Source of the DNA: an uncultured Alphaproteobacteria bacterium
GTDB taxonomy: Bacteria; Pseudomonadota; Alphaproteobacteria; Rs-D84
Length of the DNA stretch: 11,862 bases
Assembly: GCA_947589625.1 (NCBI GenBank)
Contig: CANQCM010000020.1
Span: 1-11,862 of the forward strand
Reading direction: 5' to 3'
Shown here in pieces: positions 5,905-11,862 of this stretch (positions within the stretch are counted from its first letter, which is position 1; each line of letters begins with the position of its first letter). The notes under the pieces are model-generated. The model made no database searches. It was not told the origin of the DNA and saw nothing but the letters and a program-made list of their open reading frames with translations. The position numbers were made by a program, and so were the translations under genes.

Positions 5905-7359
5905 TTACTTACCCATATTGTTATTAATGTCATTCATTGCATAATTTAATGGAACATCAATATTTTGATTGACCAAAATATCCCCAATAGCAAAAATTGT
6001 TGCCTTTGATTTTGTCGTCAATTTTTCTGCGACTTCATCTGGCAAAATTGATTTAATTGTCGGCAAATTCTTTGATGGCGTATACAGCCGTTTATGGCGC
6101 TTGTCCCAATATTGTGGGTGCTGAAGCCATTCCAAGAAATCATCTGCCAAATCATAATTTACAGTGCGCGCATCGCGATCAATCAAGGATTCGCCGTGTA
6201 CTTTTTCCATATATTGTTGAAATTCATAAATACCACCAACCGGACAATTTATTAAATCCAGCGGACTGATTCGCCCTGTCAAAATACATGCTTCTATCCA
6301 GCGACGCCAATGCAGACCGCGATTTCTGCCATTGCCCGCCTTCAGATAATTTGTCATATTATTTCCAACAATATCCAGAGATTGCCCATCACGCCATGCC
6401 CCCATTACACTGCCTTCTGACACAACAGGATACTTTTCAAAATAATCCAAAACTTCTTGTTGTGAAATATCGCCATTGTCGCGAATTTGATTCAGCATTA
6501 ATGTCCATCTATCATTACGAATTCTGTTGTTTTTGGCGTTGTCATCTGGTTCAAACATTTTAGCGCCACCATTATATAAAAATGATGCCAACCCCAGATA
6601 TTCACTGGCGGTCATAGTTTTATTCAGTGCCACGCAATAGCAATATAAAATTAAATCCGTTTCATAATCTTCAATATGCCACCGCGCATATTCGTATGCC
6701 TGTTCGCGATTTACCGATTTTGTTTTTCGCGTAACAGATATTCCTGTTTTTCCATTGGGTATCATTGTACTGCCGTAACCTATGGTAGGCTTGCCCCGAC
6801 CGTCCAGATAAACATTTGGGCGAAAACCTTCGGGACAAGACATAAATCCAATTAACAGCGGTGTCATCGGTTTGCACATTTCTTTAAACTCGCTGTATGT
6901 GCTTGTGGGCTTGATTTTCAGCGTTTTTATGATTTCCGCATATGATTTAGGTTTTCTAAAAATACTTTCTGTGCCAGATTCTTTATCAGATTGCTTCATA
7001 TTGTAAACACCGTTTCCGCCAAACGCCAATGTACCCAATAAAGCATAATATGCTAAATGCGCCGATAAATTAGGGTGCTTTTTTATTGTGCTTTGCACAG
7101 CGCGAACATTTTTATGTTTTGGATTTTCAGTCGGTTTTATCTTGGCCAGATATTCTTCCCCTGCCCGCGTCAATTTGTTATCTAACGCGATTCTGGTTCC
7201 CAACCATAATAAAAACTGAACCATTCCAGATACAATAATTCCGCCTGCTTGCGCGACTTTGCCACTATCTTTTTCAGGCTGTAATTGTGAAATATTTTTA
7301 CGAACACGACCTGCGAATTTATGTGGTGCGTTTACAATTTTTTGAAATTTTTCACTCAT
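5905..7359 (-). CDS. membrane-anchored GH24 (T4-type) lysozyme-like protein
   Basis: The protein has 484 residues. Helices at about 36-58 and 100-121 anchor the N-terminus. A linker to about 160 leads to a lysozyme region at about 165-350. CPEGFRPNVYLDGRGKPTIG carries Glu177, Asp186 and Thr192 at the +9 and +15 spacing of the T4 lysozyme E11-D20-T26 triad, and GYG follows. It should cleave the glycan strands of peptidoglycan on the periplasmic side. A long C-terminal part (about 350-484), rich in Trp and charged residues, has no family I recognise. GH24 enzymes are usually about 150-180 residues and phage-borne; here the gene sits in a housekeeping operon between mucR and ybeY-lnt, 9 nt after mucR, with AGGGG upstream of its ATG. 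A role in growth-linked wall remodelling is inferred. Confidence 0.85.
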   Translation of the reverse strand: MSEKFQKIVNAPHKFAGRVRKNISQLQPEKDSGKVAQAGGIIVSGMVQFLLWLGTRIALDNKLTRAGEEYLAKIKPTENPKHKNVRAVQSTIKKHPNLSAHLAYYALLGTLAFGGNGVYNMKQSDKESGTESIFRKPKSYAEIIKTLKIKPTSTYSEFKEMCKPMTPLLIGFMSCPEGFRPNVYLDGRGKPTIGYGSTMIPNGKTGISVTRKTKSVNREQAYEYARWHIEDYETDLILYCYCVALNKTMTASEYLGLASFLYNGGAKMFEPDDNAKNNRIRNDRWTLMLNQIRDNGDISQQEVLDYFEKYPVVSEGSVMGAWRDGQSLDIVGNNMTNYLKAGNGRNRGLHWRRWIEACILTGRISPLDLINCPVGGIYEFQQYMEKVHGESLIDRDARTVNYDLADDFLEWLQHPQYWDKRHKRLYTPSKNLPTIKSILPDEVAEKLTTKSKATIFAIGDILVNQNIDVPLNYAMNDINNNMGK

Positions 7360-7368
7360 GCCTTACCC

Positions 7369-7734
7369 CTATTTCTTTTTTCCAAAGCCTGTTTTTCGTG
7401 CAATTTTTGACCGCCGCGCAGCATAATTTGGTGCAACAAAAGGATAATTGTCCGGCAACCCCCATTTAGCGCGATATTCGTCAGGCGTCATATTAAATTT
7501 CCGTTTTATATATCGCCGCAACATGACATGCCATGTGCCATCTTCAAAACATTGAATTTTGTCATTTTGTACAGACGCCGCAATCTGCGCCGCTGTCACA
7601 GATGCACCACGCAAGGATTGACGCGCCGCCCGCACCGCTTCGTCTAATGTTAATGCAGGATTTGCCGCAATTGCCGCCGCCGCCAGATTCGCCACCGCCA
7701 GAGTATAATCGCCATCATTTATATTTTTTACCAA
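7369..7734 (-). CDS. mucR: MucR/Ros family transcriptional regulator lacking the zinc-ligand histidines
   Basis: The protein has 121 residues. The C-terminal two thirds matches MucR/Ros: DGTWHVMLRRYIKRKFNMTP followed by DEYRAKWGLPDNYPFVAPNYAARR. Family members normally bind zinc through Cys, Cys or Asp, and two His in CLE(C/D)G...LKRHLxTHH. Here CFEDG keeps Cys and Asp, but the His positions read Tyr (RRY) and Lys (KRK), so zinc binding is doubtful. Zinc-free Ros homologues that still bind DNA are known in Mesorhizobium. The Ala-rich N-terminus (LTLDEAVRAARQSL) should form the oligomerisation region. The start is TTG at 7734: AAGGGG precedes it by 9 nt and no in-frame ATG fits. MucR proteins control envelope, motility and cell-cycle genes; this one heads the lysozyme and ybeY-lnt operon. 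Confidence 0.85.
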   Translation of the reverse strand: MVKNINDGDYTLAVANLAAAAIAANPALTLDEAVRAARQSLRGASVTAAQIAASVQNDKIQCFEDGTWHVMLRRYIKRKFNMTPDEYRAKWGLPDNYPFVAPNYAARRSKIARKTGFGKKK

Positions 7735-7763
7735 TTGCCAATTCCCCTTTTATGTAATACAAT
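7735..7763 (+). promoter_or_regulatory. rarA promoter
   Basis: TTGCCA (7735-7740) and TACAAT (7758-7763) are separated by exactly 17 bp, a good sigma-70 match. The expected start is near 7770, giving a leader of about 37 nt. The promoter begins immediately next to the mucR TTG codon and overlaps the mucR transcription start. Confidence 0.6.
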
Positions 7764-7764
7764 T

Positions 7765-7775
7765 ATTATATCACA
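7765..7775 (-). promoter_or_regulatory. mucR operon promoter (extended -10)
   Basis: The minus strand reads TGTGATATAAT, identical to the extended -10 at 11101-11111. Transcription would begin near 7758, leaving about 24 nt before the TTG. It lies face to face with the rarA promoter, so MucR binding here could regulate both genes. Confidence 0.6.
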
Positions 7776-7806
7776 AATAAACAATAAATAAAACATAAGT
7801 AAAAAA

Positions 7807-9087
7807 ATGGTAAAAGACACCAGACCACTTGCCGACCAAATGCGCCCACAAACAATTGATGAAGTTGTAGGTCAACGTCAATTACTGGGCGAAAATGGTC
7901 TGGTGCGCAAAATGGTTGATAACAAAAAATTATCTAACCTGATTTTATGGGGGCCGCCAGGGTGTGGCAAAACAACTATCGCGCGCGCATTGGCAAATTC
8001 TGTAGATATGGATTTTGTGTCTATGTCGGCGGTGTTTTCTGGGACAGCTGATGTTAAGAAAGCAATGGACGCGGCGAAAATGCGCCAACAAATCGGGCGC
8101 AACACTTTGCTGTTCATTGATGAAATTCACCGTTTTAATAAAACACAACAAGACACCCTGTTGCCATATTTAGAAGACGGCACTGTTGTCTTTATGGGCG
8201 CAACAACCGAAAACCCCAGTTTTAATTTGAACAACGCGTTATTGTCGCGGTGTCACATTGGTGTGTTGGAACCATTGAACACTGACGATTTAATGATTTT
8301 GATTTCACGCGCTGAAAAATTTTTAGGCAAAAAATTGCCACTAAATAATGACGCGCGAATTCATTTGGCACAAATTTCAGATGGCGATGCGCGGTTTTTA
8401 TTAAACACAATTGAATTTCTGGTTTCTGCAAATTTCAAAAAGCAATTAACGCCAGATGGGCTGGACGCCGCAGTACAAAAGCGCGCGCCGCTGTCCGACA
8501 AATCAGGTGATGAACATTATAACCTGATTTCTGCAGTGCATAAATCTTTGCGTGCATCAGATACAGACGCGGCATTATATTGGACTGCGCGTATGATGAC
8601 ATCGGGTCAAGACCCAATGTACCTGTTTCGGCGTCTTACCCGTTTTGCAATGGAAGACATCGGTTTGGCAGACCCAAACGCCATGCAAATTGCACTGGCG
8701 GCATGGCAAGTTTACGAACGCATGGGCAGTCCCGAAGGCGATCTGGCACTGACGGAATTAGTTATTTATCTGGGAACTGCGCCAAAAAGTACTGCAAATT
8801 ATCGCGCGCAATCTGCAGCATACGAATCAGCACGCGAAACAGGCAGTTTAATGCCACCTAAAAATATATTAAATGCCCCAACCCGTATGATGCGCGAAAT
8901 GGGTTATGGCGCTGGTTATATTTACGAGCCGAATACCGAATCAGGTTTTTCAGGTCAAAACTGTTTTCCCGAATCAATGGGTCGGCAAAAATATTATCAC
9001 CCTATTGAACGCGGATTTGAACGCGAAATAAAAAAGCGCGTAGAATATTGGGACAATCTGCGTGAAAAAATTAACAAGAAAAATTAA
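7807..9087 (+). CDS. rarA: replication-associated recombination protein RarA (MgsA), AAA+ ATPase
   Basis: The protein has 426 residues, close to the usual family length. The N-terminus RPLADQMRPQTIDEVVGQ is typical of the RarA/WRNIP1 family. Walker A is GPPGCGKT at 49-56, Walker B is LLFIDE at 101-106 followed by IHRFNK, sensor 1 lies in GATTENPSFN at 131-140, and an arginine finger sits in LLSRC near 148. The C-terminal tetramerisation domain shows the family marks (RMMTSGQDP, YLFRRLTRFAMEDIGLADP, a late YHP). RarA is a cytoplasmic tetrameric clamp-loader-like ATPase acting at stalled forks. The ATG at 7807 starts at the expected first motif; only a weak AAGT precedes it. The stop is 4 bp from the convergent outer-membrane gene. 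Confidence 0.97.
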   Translation: MVKDTRPLADQMRPQTIDEVVGQRQLLGENGLVRKMVDNKKLSNLILWGPPGCGKTTIARALANSVDMDFVSMSAVFSGTADVKKAMDAAKMRQQIGRNTLLFIDEIHRFNKTQQDTLLPYLEDGTVVFMGATTENPSFNLNNALLSRCHIGVLEPLNTDDLMILISRAEKFLGKKLPLNNDARIHLAQISDGDARFLLNTIEFLVSANFKKQLTPDGLDAAVQKRAPLSDKSGDEHYNLISAVHKSLRASDTDAALYWTARMMTSGQDPMYLFRRLTRFAMEDIGLADPNAMQIALAAWQVYERMGSPEGDLALTELVIYLGTAPKSTANYRAQSAAYESARETGSLMPPKNILNAPTRMMREMGYGAGYIYEPNTESGFSGQNCFPESMGRQKYYHPIERGFEREIKKRVEYWDNLREKINKKN

Positions 9088-9091
9088 AATA

Positions 9092-9811
9092 TCAAAACAA
9101 GATATTTAATTTGAACCCAACCTGCAAATCATCACTTTCAAATTCATAGTCCACATGACCGATATATTGAGTGCGCCCAAATTGGCGAACAATTTTTCCA
9201 CCCAACCATTCTTGGTCATAGTGCGGATTTGTTGCCTTGCGCCAAATAAAGTTTGGTCCAATGCGCCAATATTCGTCCAATCTGAAATAAGCCTCGGGCA
9301 TAAAATCAATAAATGCCATGCCGCGCGTGTCGTCAAAAATCCAACTGGATTTTACAGTCATTGCCAGTGTCATACCTGTCCATTGACGACCGAACCGCAA
9401 CCCAGCATAATACACAGAATCTGCATATTCTGGAGTGCGCACATGTGAGGAACCGCCAAATTTCAACCCCAATAAAACATCACTGATTATGCGCGCATCA
9501 TTGTCTGATGGGGTGCTGAGCCTATATGTTCCACCGACATCAAAACTGGAAAAGCCGTCTTCTTTGCCATCAAAATCAACCTGATAATGAATATTTCCAC
9601 TGATTGACAAACGGTCTGTAATTCCATAAGACAATGTTTCGCCACCACGCAAAATACTGTCCCAATATGCCAAAGTCGTTTGCGATAAAATATGTTTTTC
9701 ATTCAGAATATACAATGGATCCGAAGTATCGTATGGCAAAATATCATCTGCATACGCGCCAGATGTCGCCAAACACATACCGCAAAAAATCGCACCTAAA
9801 ATTTTTTTCAT
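9092..9811 (-). CDS. outer-membrane beta-barrel protein
   Basis: From the ATG at 9811 the protein has 239 residues; an upstream ATG at 9823 would add MDYA. The signal peptide MKKILGAIFCGMCLATSGAYA is followed by DD. The mature part is built of alternating amphipathic strands with aromatic girdles (SYGITDRLSISGNIHY, VYYAGLRFG, AYFRLDEYWRIGPNFIWR) and ends in FKLNILF, with the C-terminal Phe recognised by the BAM complex. About ten strands look possible. The substrate is unknown. It shares the SYGITDR motif with the product of the gene just upstream, so the two may be distant paralogues. No own promoter is visible; co-transcription with the 409-residue frame is likely, with the inverted repeat at 9831-9861 between them. 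Confidence 0.85.
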   Translation of the reverse strand: MKKILGAIFCGMCLATSGAYADDILPYDTSDPLYILNEKHILSQTTLAYWDSILRGGETLSYGITDRLSISGNIHYQVDFDGKEDGFSSFDVGGTYRLSTPSDNDARIISDVLLGLKFGGSSHVRTPEYADSVYYAGLRFGRQWTGMTLAMTVKSSWIFDDTRGMAFIDFMPEAYFRLDEYWRIGPNFIWRKATNPHYDQEWLGGKIVRQFGRTQYIGHVDYEFESDDLQVGFKLNILF

Positions 9812-9830
9812 TGCATAATCCATATTTTAT

Positions 9831-9861
9831 GCGTACCCAAATTTAGATGTATTGGGTACGC
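9831..9861. repeat. 10-bp perfect inverted repeat between the two barrel genes
   Basis: GCGTACCCAA and TTGGGTACGC flank an 11-nt loop. Neither strand shows a T-run after the stem, so this is not a classic terminator. As RNA it would be a stable hairpin between the two reading frames, which could protect the upstream transcript, act as a processing site, or adjust the ratio of the two proteins. A protein-binding palindrome is also possible. Confidence 0.8.
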
Positions 9862-9870
9862 ACGATATTA

Positions 9871-11076
9871 CTAGAATGTGAATATTGCCTGAAAACCAAT
9901 AGTTGTTTCGTTATAGTTGTTTAACTTGGCTGTGCCAGATTCTTTCCAACCACCGGTTTCAGCATCTGACCAATAAAACTTTAATGTTTTATCATCGGCG
10001 CTGTCATACAAAGATGTTTTTGCATACAGGTTCAACGCAACCCAATTATTTGGCTGCCACCCGATTGCGCCCTTGATATTAAATTGGTTATGCCAATCAT
10101 AATCACCAAAGATTGCTTCCAGATTTAATGTCCAATCTTCTGCCAAGACACTAAACACACCCAAGCCGCCTTCTATATAGAACGCACTGCTGGAATCTGT
10201 TTTATATGCCAAGAACAAAGACGCCGGTGTTCCATCATCTTGTATACCTGTGATTCCATTACCATAAGAATCACCATCAAAATCAATGTACCAACCACGC
10301 ACCAAACCATATATTGTTGATGTCGCAATTTTGTACCCTGCCTTGATGTCCAGCAAGAAATTATTAGAAATATCTTTTTGATATTGATAATACGCAGACG
10401 CAGTTGCAATCCATTCTGAATTATCAATAAAACGCCATTGTGCGCCCAAACCAAACAGATTCAAATCATTATCGTCGTTTTTATCGTCTGGCGCGGTTGA
10501 CCAATCCAGTTTATATTCATTTATATCATATTGCAACATACCCAACACCGCGATACGGTCTGTGATACCATAACTGAAATCTTCTTTGATAGAAAATCCA
10601 GACATATCCCATTTTGCCTTGGTGTCAGTGATTTCTGTGCTTTCAATCGGGGTCAATGTTATATCATACTTATTCATATTATATGAAAAATCAGTAACCG
10701 AACCAAAATCGCCCTTTAACGGTTGAAAGAACGGGTGCGCCAAATAATATTTGCGTTTAATTTCACGCCGTACAGTTTCTGAACGCGATGTACGAACATT
10801 GGTCGCAGAATTTTGCGAATCGTATTGTTTGTATAAATCACTGCGTTTAACAGGCTGGGTGTAATACATATTTGCGCCATCAGACGATTGATATGTTTGT
10901 GTTGTTGAACGCGTTTGATATTTAGTGTAATTCACTGTGGTATTATCGCGTGTTGCAGGCATACCAGACAAATCGGCACTGGAACCAGCACGCGGCCCAA
11001 AATTGGTTGCACCCCAAACAGGCGACATACCGAACATTGCAATCGCCCAAACAAATAAAGACATCTGCTTTTTCAT
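9871..11076 (-). CDS. outer-membrane beta-barrel protein with Ser/Thr-rich N-terminal extension
   Basis: From the ATG at 11076 the protein has 401 residues. AAGGAG (11091-11086) lies 9 nt upstream, and an earlier in-frame ATG at 11100 falls directly after the -10 box and would not be transcribed. The signal peptide (MKKQMSLFVWAIAMFGMSPVWG) is followed by about 90 polar residues rich in Thr, Ser, Gln and Tyr with no clear fold. A barrel of alternating amphipathic strands then begins and ends in TTIGFQAIFTF with terminal Phe. The motif EDFSYGITDRIAVLGMLQYD aligns with the next gene's ETLSYGITDRLSISGNIHYQ, so they form a related pair. Function is unknown; porin-like transport or surface display are both possible. 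Confidence 0.87.
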   Translation of the reverse strand: MKKQMSLFVWAIAMFGMSPVWGATNFGPRAGSSADLSGMPATRDNTTVNYTKYQTRSTTQTYQSSDGANMYYTQPVKRSDLYKQYDSQNSATNVRTSRSETVRREIKRKYYLAHPFFQPLKGDFGSVTDFSYNMNKYDITLTPIESTEITDTKAKWDMSGFSIKEDFSYGITDRIAVLGMLQYDINEYKLDWSTAPDDKNDDNDLNLFGLGAQWRFIDNSEWIATASAYYQYQKDISNNFLLDIKAGYKIATSTIYGLVRGWYIDFDGDSYGNGITGIQDDGTPASLFLAYKTDSSSAFYIEGGLGVFSVLAEDWTLNLEAIFGDYDWHNQFNIKGAIGWQPNNWVALNLYAKTSLYDSADDKTLKFYWSDAETGGWKESGTAKLNNYNETTIGFQAIFTF

Positions 11077-11100
11077 AATATAAATCTCCTTTTGGTACAT

Positions 11101-11111
11101 ATTATATCACA
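11101..11111 (-). promoter_or_regulatory. promoter of the barrel gene pair (extended -10)
   Basis: TGTGATATAAT on the minus strand contains TGA plus TATAAT. Predicted transcription starts near 11094, leaving about 18 nt before the ATG at 11076. The -35 region is only T-rich. The 11-mer is identical to the mucR promoter element. Confidence 0.65.
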
Positions 11112-11207
11112 TTTCACCCCCATAAAAAAGAGAAAATAGTTCTTAGTGATTAGTGGTTAGTGGTTAGTAGTGGTGTTCGCTGACGCTCACAGCATTAAAT
11201 AAACTGG

Positions 11208-11230
11208 ATTCTCGGGTCAAGCCCGAGAAT
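11208..11230. repeat. palindromic repeat unit, copy 1
   Basis: ATTCTCGGG-TCAAG-CCCGAGAAT is a perfect 9-bp hairpin flanked by CTGG and GACA. It shares loop and flanks with copy 2 on the opposite strand but has different, still fully paired, stem bases. Confidence 0.8.
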
Positions 11231-11301
11231 GACAACCTCTCTTTCTTAATTTTTCAAATTTAGAATCAATGTTCGTATTTTAAGAAATAAAGAACTGTGT
11301 C

Positions 11302-11324
11302 ATTCCACGGCTTGACCGTGGAAT
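11302..11324. repeat. palindromic repeat unit, copy 2 (inverted)
   Basis: On the minus strand this reads ATTCCACGG-TCAAG-CCGTGGAAT, again flanked by CTGG and GACA. The family of GTCATTCC/GGAATCCAG palindromes is common in intergenic DNA of many Alphaproteobacteria. Confidence 0.8.
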
Positions 11325-11388
11325 CCAGTCATAATAAAATGCTGTCGCGCAACGCGAGAACACCACCCCTAACCACTAACACTCGCCA

Positions 11389-11862
11389 CTACAAGATATG
11401 TCTCTTGCCGCTGGCGTCGGGCGCGCTGACAATGCCCTCTTGTTCCATACGTTCCATAAAACCTGCCGCCTTGTTATATCCCACCCCGACACGGCGTTGA
11501 ATGTATGAAATTGTCGGCTTTTTATCACGAATAACATATTCTTTGGCTTGGGTGTACAGGTCTGCATCTTTATCACCCTTGCTGACAGGCATACCAGGAA
11601 TCGCCGCACCACCAGCGCCAGACGCAGCGTCTGCATCGTCTGTGATTCCAGACACATAATCTGGTTCGCCTTGCGCGCGCAAGAAATCTGCAACGCGATT
11701 TATTTCTGTGTTTTCTATGAACGCGCCATGAATACGCACAGGGACACGCCCAGCCTCGCTGAACAGCATATCGCCACACGCCAACAGGTTTTCTGCGCCT
11801 TTTTCGCCCAGTGTTGTCATAGAATCAATATTACTGCGCGCTTGGAAAGAAATACGCGTTGG
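11389..11862 (-). CDS. ftsK: DNA translocase FtsK, C-terminal part (5' partial)
   Basis: The frame enters at the right edge with PTRISFQARSNIDSMTTLGE, the end of the FtsK motor domain, where the family reads PTRISFxVxSxIDSRTIL. It continues as GAENLLACGDML. An Ala/Gly-rich linker (about DDADAASGAGGAAIPG) leads to the gamma winged-helix domain with ISYIQRRVGVGYNKAAGFME and RMEQEGIVSAPDASGKR. That domain reads the polar KOPS sequences and lets FtsK pump the chromosome terminus through the division septum and activate XerCD. In all 157 codons are visible before TAG at 11391-11389; the protein continues beyond the window. The last residues (GKRHIL) are a near-normal FtsK end, and the stop lies at the edge of the palindromic element. 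Confidence 0.95.
   Translation of the reverse strand, partial: PTRISFQARSNIDSMTTLGEKGAENLLACGDMLFSEAGRVPVRIHGAFIENTEINRVADFLRAQGEPDYVSGITDDADAASGAGGAAIPGMPVSKGDKDADLYTQAKEYVIRDKKPTISYIQRRVGVGYNKAAGFMERMEQEGIVSAPDASGKRHIL

Larger units (their letters stand above)
11141..11391. repeat. near-palindromic intergenic element of about 250 bp with nested hairpins
   Basis: This fills the gap between the barrel genes and ftsK. The left arm 11156-11178 and the reverse complement of 11358-11380 match at 21 of 23 bases. Further inward, ACAGCATT (11189-11196) pairs with AATGCTGT (11338-11345) and ACTGGATT (11203-11210) with AATCCAGT (11322-11329). Each arm also contains its own 9-bp hairpin (11208-11230 and 11302-11324). 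Four heptads of the type TTAGTRR stand at 11143-11170. No reading frame is credible inside. It resembles a miniature non-autonomous repeat; an ordinary transcription boundary is the alternative. Confidence 0.7.

Noticed and set aside
5905..5933. Upstream ATG at 5933 for the YbeY-Lnt frame
   Set aside because: It would overlap the lysozyme gene by 29 bp and add ten residues not seen in YbeY proteins, which start at the MKIxV motif found at 5903.
9831..9861. Intrinsic terminator
   Set aside because: The 10-bp stem is perfect but no T-run follows it on either strand.
11107..11388. CRISPR array or tRNA in the ftsK-side intergenic region
   Set aside because: The repeats are inverted rather than regularly spaced direct repeats, and no cloverleaf with CCA-type acceptor or T-loop sequence can be drawn.

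Overview
The window reads as a stretch of chromosome from an AT-rich alphaproteobacterium, probably an uncultured host- or gut-associated lineage with a compact genome. The evidence is a Ros/MucR-family regulator, a short RHH_4-type ribbon-helix-helix protein typical of Alphaproteobacteria, RarA, the FtsK C-terminus, apolipoprotein N-acyltransferase (a Gram-negative envelope enzyme), and two beta-barrel outer-membrane proteins ending in Phe. Genes are packed tightly, with overlapping convergent ends and very short intergenic gaps. Species cannot be fixed from sequence alone.

Left part (1-2893): the last 50 codons of a probable trmB, then a convergent unknown gene (143-820, minus). A 43-bp divergent promoter region carries a 16-bp palindrome and, to the right, a possibly leaderless start. 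Next comes a tight four-gene plus-strand operon (864-2893): a two-helix membrane protein with a Pro-rich stalk, an unrecognised soluble protein, a SUKH-like protein and the RHH_4 protein.

Centre (2890-7775), minus strand: the order of transcription is a zinc-ligand-poor MucR/Ros protein, a membrane-anchored GH24 lysozyme-like protein, and one ORF fusing the rRNA-maturation nuclease YbeY to the lipoprotein N-acyltransferase Lnt. These look like one operon on envelope and RNA maintenance. Downstream is the most unusual item: a candidate ~180-nt structured leader RNA (3677-3856) with its own promoter, a 15-codon upstream ORF, two mutually exclusive stems and an intrinsic terminator 8 nt before the ribosome-binding site of a secreted Cys-rich protein.

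Right part (7735-11862): rarA is transcribed divergently from mucR, with overlapping promoters. Then come two related outer-membrane beta-barrel genes on the minus strand, separated by a 10-bp perfect inverted repeat. A ~250-bp near-palindromic intergenic element follows, built from nested hairpins, and reaches the stop codon of ftsK, whose C-terminal 157 codons run off the right edge.

Four promoters in the window share an extended -10 (TGN then TATAAT or TATATT), three of them with the identical 9-mer TGATATAAT. This gives internal support for the start sites chosen.
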